Source: Halichondria panicea (taxonomy: Eukaryota; Porifera; Demospongiae; Suberitida; Halichondriidae). Taken from it: a DNA stretch of 64,000 bases. Of this stretch, positions 62,801 to 64,000 are shown piece by piece. The position numbers and the translations under genes were made by a program. Under the pieces are notes generated by a model. The model was not told the DNA's origin. It did not search any database and saw nothing but the letters and a program-made list of their open reading frames with translations. The first letter of the stretch is position 1. Each line of letters begins with the position of its first letter. The DNA lies in contig NC_087391.1 of assembly GCF_963675165.1 (NCBI RefSeq), forward strand, positions 5,612,126-5,676,125, read 5' to 3'.

Positions 62801-63647
62801 CCTGGGTTCAGGGGTCGTACAGTTTCTTATCCCCAACACTTGTCTGTTATGAATACATCACCTGTAATGATTAACCAGGTGCTATATTTCTATAATGATT
62901 AACCAGGTGCTATATTTCTATAATGATTAACCAGGTGCTATATTTCTATAATGATTAACCAGGTGCTATATTTATTCCATACTATAATGATTAACCAGGT
63001 GCTATATTTATTCCATACTATAATGGTTAACCAGGTGTTGTATATTCCATGAGAGGGTCTTAGGCTCTCAAAGTAGCCACCAAAATATGAGCCTTATTAA
63101 TTTGCATTTTGTTAAAATTGCTGGATTTCCTAGGATGCTATTATTCAGTGTGTGTAGGTGTGCTGGAGTCATGTGAGCGTTATGACGAGCAGTTACGTGG
63201 CGAGGGGTTGTGTGCAGTGAGGCAGTGCTTGTCTCATGCCTCCCACGGCCTCTCCCGATGCTCTCATGTGGAACAGACCATGAAGGAATGGTGAGTGGTT
63301 GTATACTTATATATAGTTATATAGTTACCTTCAAATACCAATTCTTGACTGCATATATAATTATGTCTATTATGTAGCTCTTGGGGAGCTTTATTAAATG
63401 GTGTCATAGCTTACAGACTTTTGATGTACCCAAAATTAATATTTTAGCGAGTCCTTTGTTGGCTCTACTGGTAATGAGGTTCACGCTTATGTGTTTGTTT
63501 ATCCATGACTCCAGGTGGGAGCAGCCTGCCCAGTATTGTGTTCCCTGGGTTACCTGTGACGGAATGTCATGTGATAAGTGGATTGACCAATGGAGGGTCC
63601 TCACAACCAAACTAAGACAACTGACATCATCGCAAACTATGTCCTAA
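47840..63647 (+). CDS. HAUS5: HAUS augmin-like complex subunit 5
   Basis: Fourteen exons: 47840-47982, 48084-48179, 48244-48534, 48755-48839, 49471-49578, 49774-49901, 56891-57103, 57913-58075, 58777-58857, 59387-59532, 62104-62255, 62618-62698, 63158-63290, 63515-63647; 650 aa against 633 in human. Augmin binds spindle microtubules and recruits gamma-tubulin for branching nucleation. Diagnostic matches to HAUS5: the start MLKWAVDDM...STGNTWDYICEHVHSSTIVNTARQNL, the RDVRSVC block, AAHPPHEILGALTRLTAE, a middle FHPHQPSGHASWKPLLPLLGL, and the end KEWWEQPAQY...KWIDQWRVLTTKLRQL. In between are coiled coils. The gene is spread over 16 kb, much larger than its neighbours, because intron 6 (49902-56890) holds three other genes and introns 7 and 10 hold satellites. 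The exon at 62104 was placed by homology and phase. Confidence 0.9.
48890..49085. repeat. ~51-bp minisatellite, 4 copies, HAUS5 intron 4
   Basis: Unit starts gaggacattgcctccactgg and continues actgtgtgtaatatgg; the second copy is slightly longer. It is directly followed by a MITE fragment. Confidence 0.9.
49103..49275. mobile_element. Foldback MITE, partial copy D
   Basis: Shares ttagaaagatacctttcaaa, catttttcg, catggtatta and tgatggtaccatttgaa with copies A-C. The outer left arm is missing and the right arm is diverged. Confidence 0.7.
50087..50094 (+). promoter_or_regulatory. TATA box of the first nested membrane-protein gene
   Basis: TATATAAA lies 52 bp upstream of the ATG at 50146. This suggests an independent promoter inside the HAUS5 intron. 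Confidence 0.55.
50146..51393 (+). CDS. Seven-membrane-segment protein 1, unrecognised family
   Basis: Single exon, 415 aa, nested in HAUS5 intron 6. Seven hydrophobic segments are visible, at about 22-45, 86-110, 144-168, 187-211, 266-286, 305-328 and 394-413. The loop after segment 1 has N-glycosylation sites (NAT twice) and a Cys (DASCDHLN). The loop after segment 3 has another Cys (SGCIWE) and NLS. The loops after segments 2, 4 and 6 are rich in Lys/Arg. By the positive-inside rule the N-terminus is cytoplasmic and the C-terminus outside. That is opposite to GPCRs and like insect-type chemoreceptors, but I see no sequence motif of that family. Shared with paralogues 2 and 3: PW-x(4)-F-x(3)-T-x-INPHxLLTPWT, and QNACxMxMNxYHxxY. 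Function unknown. Confidence 0.8.
   Translation: MADRTEKTGLLDKKSPSTTYARQLFALVVVVFAIEFGLGVKLCLVNMKYWLFMDASCDHLNATANATVEPPTEDPGYLVAGKHIRTGSTVHVLLFLFTFLISALNMLEYVQLAYGTYKYLSDSQKPLPTKVTPEDPKPLRKPWCSWLAIFVIFFFLCLVPLLKFSVGVIMEVQKSGCIWEASSGGNLSRIYVAYCCLELLNAVLLACTVRVLMVWQTIKIRSVWFTDTRKAPKKHTENESFKKEAEKAWLAERQDYERRGKEVKRMMTPFKWWFLTPWIMFLVMTLINPHTLLTPWTRYEDSKLLSMSQVYYLLLVVLKAFQVFTQNACVMAMNNYHREYYRKMTRRFMKGFTQDVDSTPKYQEEAKEFFFVFNEKFSFHPNFLCINARIEVDTPYFVLCLILGIFVTSSDILFR
51394..52055. other. Spacer between nested genes 1 and 2
   Basis: A 662-bp spacer. A short direct repeat ctttttaggtagatac occurs just after gene 1 (near 51441-51480). A short upstream reading frame (ATG at 52003) precedes gene 2. Confidence 0.5.
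52056..53528 (+). CDS. Seven-membrane-segment protein 2, unrecognised family
   Basis: Single exon, 490 aa. Paralogue of genes 1 and 3; closest to 3. The same seven hydrophobic segments, conserved loop Cys residues (DAVCHHPNSS after segment 1, EEERCKYD after segment 3) and the motif FPWLHFALLTVINPHLLLTPWT are present. So is QNACAMRMNQYHKDYHRDM. A cytoplasmic loop before segment 3 is unusually cysteine-rich, with a repeated [TR]-R-[SC]-C-x-C-V pattern (about residues 150-175), which might be palmitoylated or bind metal. It has one copy of NPQTTTIVPSVPDD in the loop before the last segment, where paralogue 3 has eight. C-terminus ASDFLYK. Function unknown; position inside HAUS5 intron 6. Confidence 0.8.
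   Translation: MATAPPQQPETESTPLTTPKGIGTWSYFSVGFAATDHNSSKKKEPPTSKIICLGLVLVVIVLLLIVGLALMVVKYTLFVDAVCHHPNSSSAGDRLFYVNGNKIENGGYMHVVLIIFSAFISFIKIPEYIALACGTHNWLLHKRRSGISAPPTTRSCGCVCVTARSCSCVTTRCCGCVMTSVGVFLFLLAAGMGMLFFAIKMELEEERCKYDNNYGNMLSVVYIIHCGLDFCCALLACFVRVWMIIHTYKVKEIWSPSAKVNCVDRLRSYCLKLFGAKEEVATYEQLTDESSKKTAQQLAEEAYLHEYEVEYEKRGEQAKEQMLPFVPWFLFPWLHFALLTVINPHLLLTPWTYDHNGRKSKIIAKSRYFYLLGVIVYFVQILVQNACAMRMNQYHKDYHRDMEKRVVHKYGRYTENPQTTTIVPSVPDDSVVEKKKNYIFIASQISMKFKDEYNFEPTFFSFFINIIENPYYMIILVIGIAVSASDFLYK
53529..54456. repeat. Spacer with 24-bp minisatellite (53970-54350, about 16 copies)
   Basis: Unit cccagtactcgcaactcccg plus ccac, with A/G variants at tactcg/tgctcg and at cccgcc/cccacc. It ends about 25 bp before the TATA box of gene 3 (TATATAAG at 54377-54384). 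Its multiple-of-three length leaves several frames open on both strands; these are not genes. Confidence 0.9.
54377..54384 (+). promoter_or_regulatory. TATA box of the third nested membrane-protein gene
   Basis: TATATAAG, 73 bp upstream of the ATG at 54457 and directly downstream of a 24-bp minisatellite. Confidence 0.5.
54457..56230 (+). CDS. Seven-membrane-segment protein 3 with expanded 14-residue repeats
   Basis: Two exons: 54457-54600 and 54689-56230; 561 aa. The first exon encodes an acidic 48-residue N-terminus not found in paralogues 1 and 2. The rest is close to paralogue 2: KPTTSNIICLCFVVGVIELL, DAGCHHLNSANSSNGSS (glycosylation sites), EEESCKED, FPWLHFFVLTLINPHLLLTPWT, and QHACAMRMNQYHKDYHADM. 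In the loop before the last hydrophobic segment, eight tandem 14-residue units of the type NPQTTTIVPSVPND (55724-56059) replace the single unit of paralogue 2. The frame closes at IAVST, six codons before the end of paralogue 2, where a TAG stands in otherwise similar sequence. The last hydrophobic segment is nearly complete, so the protein may still be functional. Family and function unknown. Confidence 0.78.
56231..56890. other. Spacer between nested gene 3 and HAUS5 exon 7
   Basis: A 660-bp AT-rich remainder of HAUS5 intron 6. A run of gttgttgaa/attgttgaatgaatg direct repeats lies near 56688-56727. No gene seen. Confidence 0.5.
57258..57880. repeat. C-rich satellite (cacaccc-type) in HAUS5 intron 7
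   Basis: About 620 bp composed of 7-9 bp units ccccacac, ccccatac and ccccactc in mixed order, with a higher-order period. The strand is almost free of G. All frames stay open on both strands over more than 200 codons, which is an effect of composition. It ends about 30 bp before the acceptor of HAUS5 exon 8. Confidence 0.95.
59865..60300. repeat. ~60-bp minisatellite, 7 copies, HAUS5 intron 10
   Basis: Unit contains tggtccaatggtggccggga and gttagtgtacctccttacta; copies differ mainly in the number of ggtgggt units. This intron (59533-62103) is 2.6 kb. Confidence 0.92.
60905..61105. repeat. ~54-bp minisatellite, 4 copies, HAUS5 intron 10
   Basis: Unit starts gcttgcatcagtgtgaacac and continues agcttgtgtgtgggtttgtg. 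It is a second array in the same intron. The remainder up to 62103 is AT-rich sequence in which I recognise nothing. Confidence 0.88.
62868..63035. repeat. 28-35-bp minisatellite, 6 copies, HAUS5 intron 12
   Basis: Unit taatgattaaccaggtgcta plus tatttcta in the first copies, extended by ttccatac in the later ones. Confidence 0.9.
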
Positions 63648-64000
63648 TAATAATAATATTACTAATCTTGTGATCTTAGAAACTTCCTCATCCTGTGTGT
63701 AAATATTTTATTATTGTCAGAGTACAGTTTATTGGCAATTATTACCACAGCTTGCATCATTTAATTTTAATCTTTAAAATTTCACTATAATCAACATGTT
63801 ATTGTCAGCCTATGATTATGCTGTACGTACGTACCAATAGCTGCACCGGTATTTGTCATGGTGATATACATGTATGCCTCTGGAATTTTCCAGCTGATAT
63901 GTTTATCACTGATCTCTGACAAAGTTGTCCTAGTAACTGGCAATGAATGGTTGCATACGTGTTATGACGTTTAGGTCCGATTGCGTAGGCATTACAACCA
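63648..64000. other. Region downstream of HAUS5
   Basis: 353 bp of AT-rich sequence with the HAUS5 3' UTR. No gene or repeat is recognised before the window ends. Confidence 0.5.

Overview
The window is a gene-dense stretch of an animal genome, most likely a demosponge. Short introns with GT/AG borders, many microsatellites, closely packed genes and typical metazoan proteins (SIRT2, IP3 3-kinase, COQ8A, CSE1L/exportin-2, CCDC85, hnRNP L, augmin HAUS5, cathepsin L, an LRRK-type kinase) show a metazoan. A circularly permuted Ras protein (cpRAS), a type known from sponges and a scattering of other eukaryotes, points to Porifera. The assignment is inference; no rRNA or mitochondrial marker is present.

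Layout: 1-468 the 5' part of a secreted LRR protein (-); 745-3720 SIRT2 (-), head-to-head with 3994-9972 inositol-trisphosphate 3-kinase (+); 10528-13873 COQ8A/ADCK3 (-), head-to-head with 14245-18905 CSE1L (+); 19231-20144 and 20835-21747 two ependymin-related secreted proteins (-), the second head-to-head with 21876-23145 CCDC85-like (+); 23774-28953 cpRAS with zinc ribbon and VWA domain (-); 29183-36061 ANK-LRR-Roc-COR-kinase-propeller protein (-), head-to-head with 36197-40081 hnRNP L-like (+); 40391-44829 FHA-domain (CEP170-like) protein (-); 45089-46181 and 46528-47567 two cathepsin L-like proteases (-), the second head-to-head with 47840-63647 HAUS5 (+). A 7-kb HAUS5 intron holds three tandem paralogous seven-membrane-segment proteins (50146-51393, 52056-53528, 54457-56230) that I do not recognise.

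Exon structures were assembled by hand from splice signals, reading-frame continuity and remembered family sequences. Each complete multi-exon model sums to a multiple of three, but single borders may be off by a base or two. Repeats are abundant: a foldback MITE family in four copies, a 597-bp terminal-inverted-repeat transposon with an 11-bp target duplication, and many minisatellites, some lying across splice junctions.

Most of the genes are unrelated housekeeping functions that share bidirectional promoters rather than a pathway. The most unusual items are the intron-nested membrane-protein cluster, the LRRK-like protein whose GTPase and kinase sites both look dead, the cpRAS gene, and the COQ8A exon whose 5' splice site is repeated seven times.
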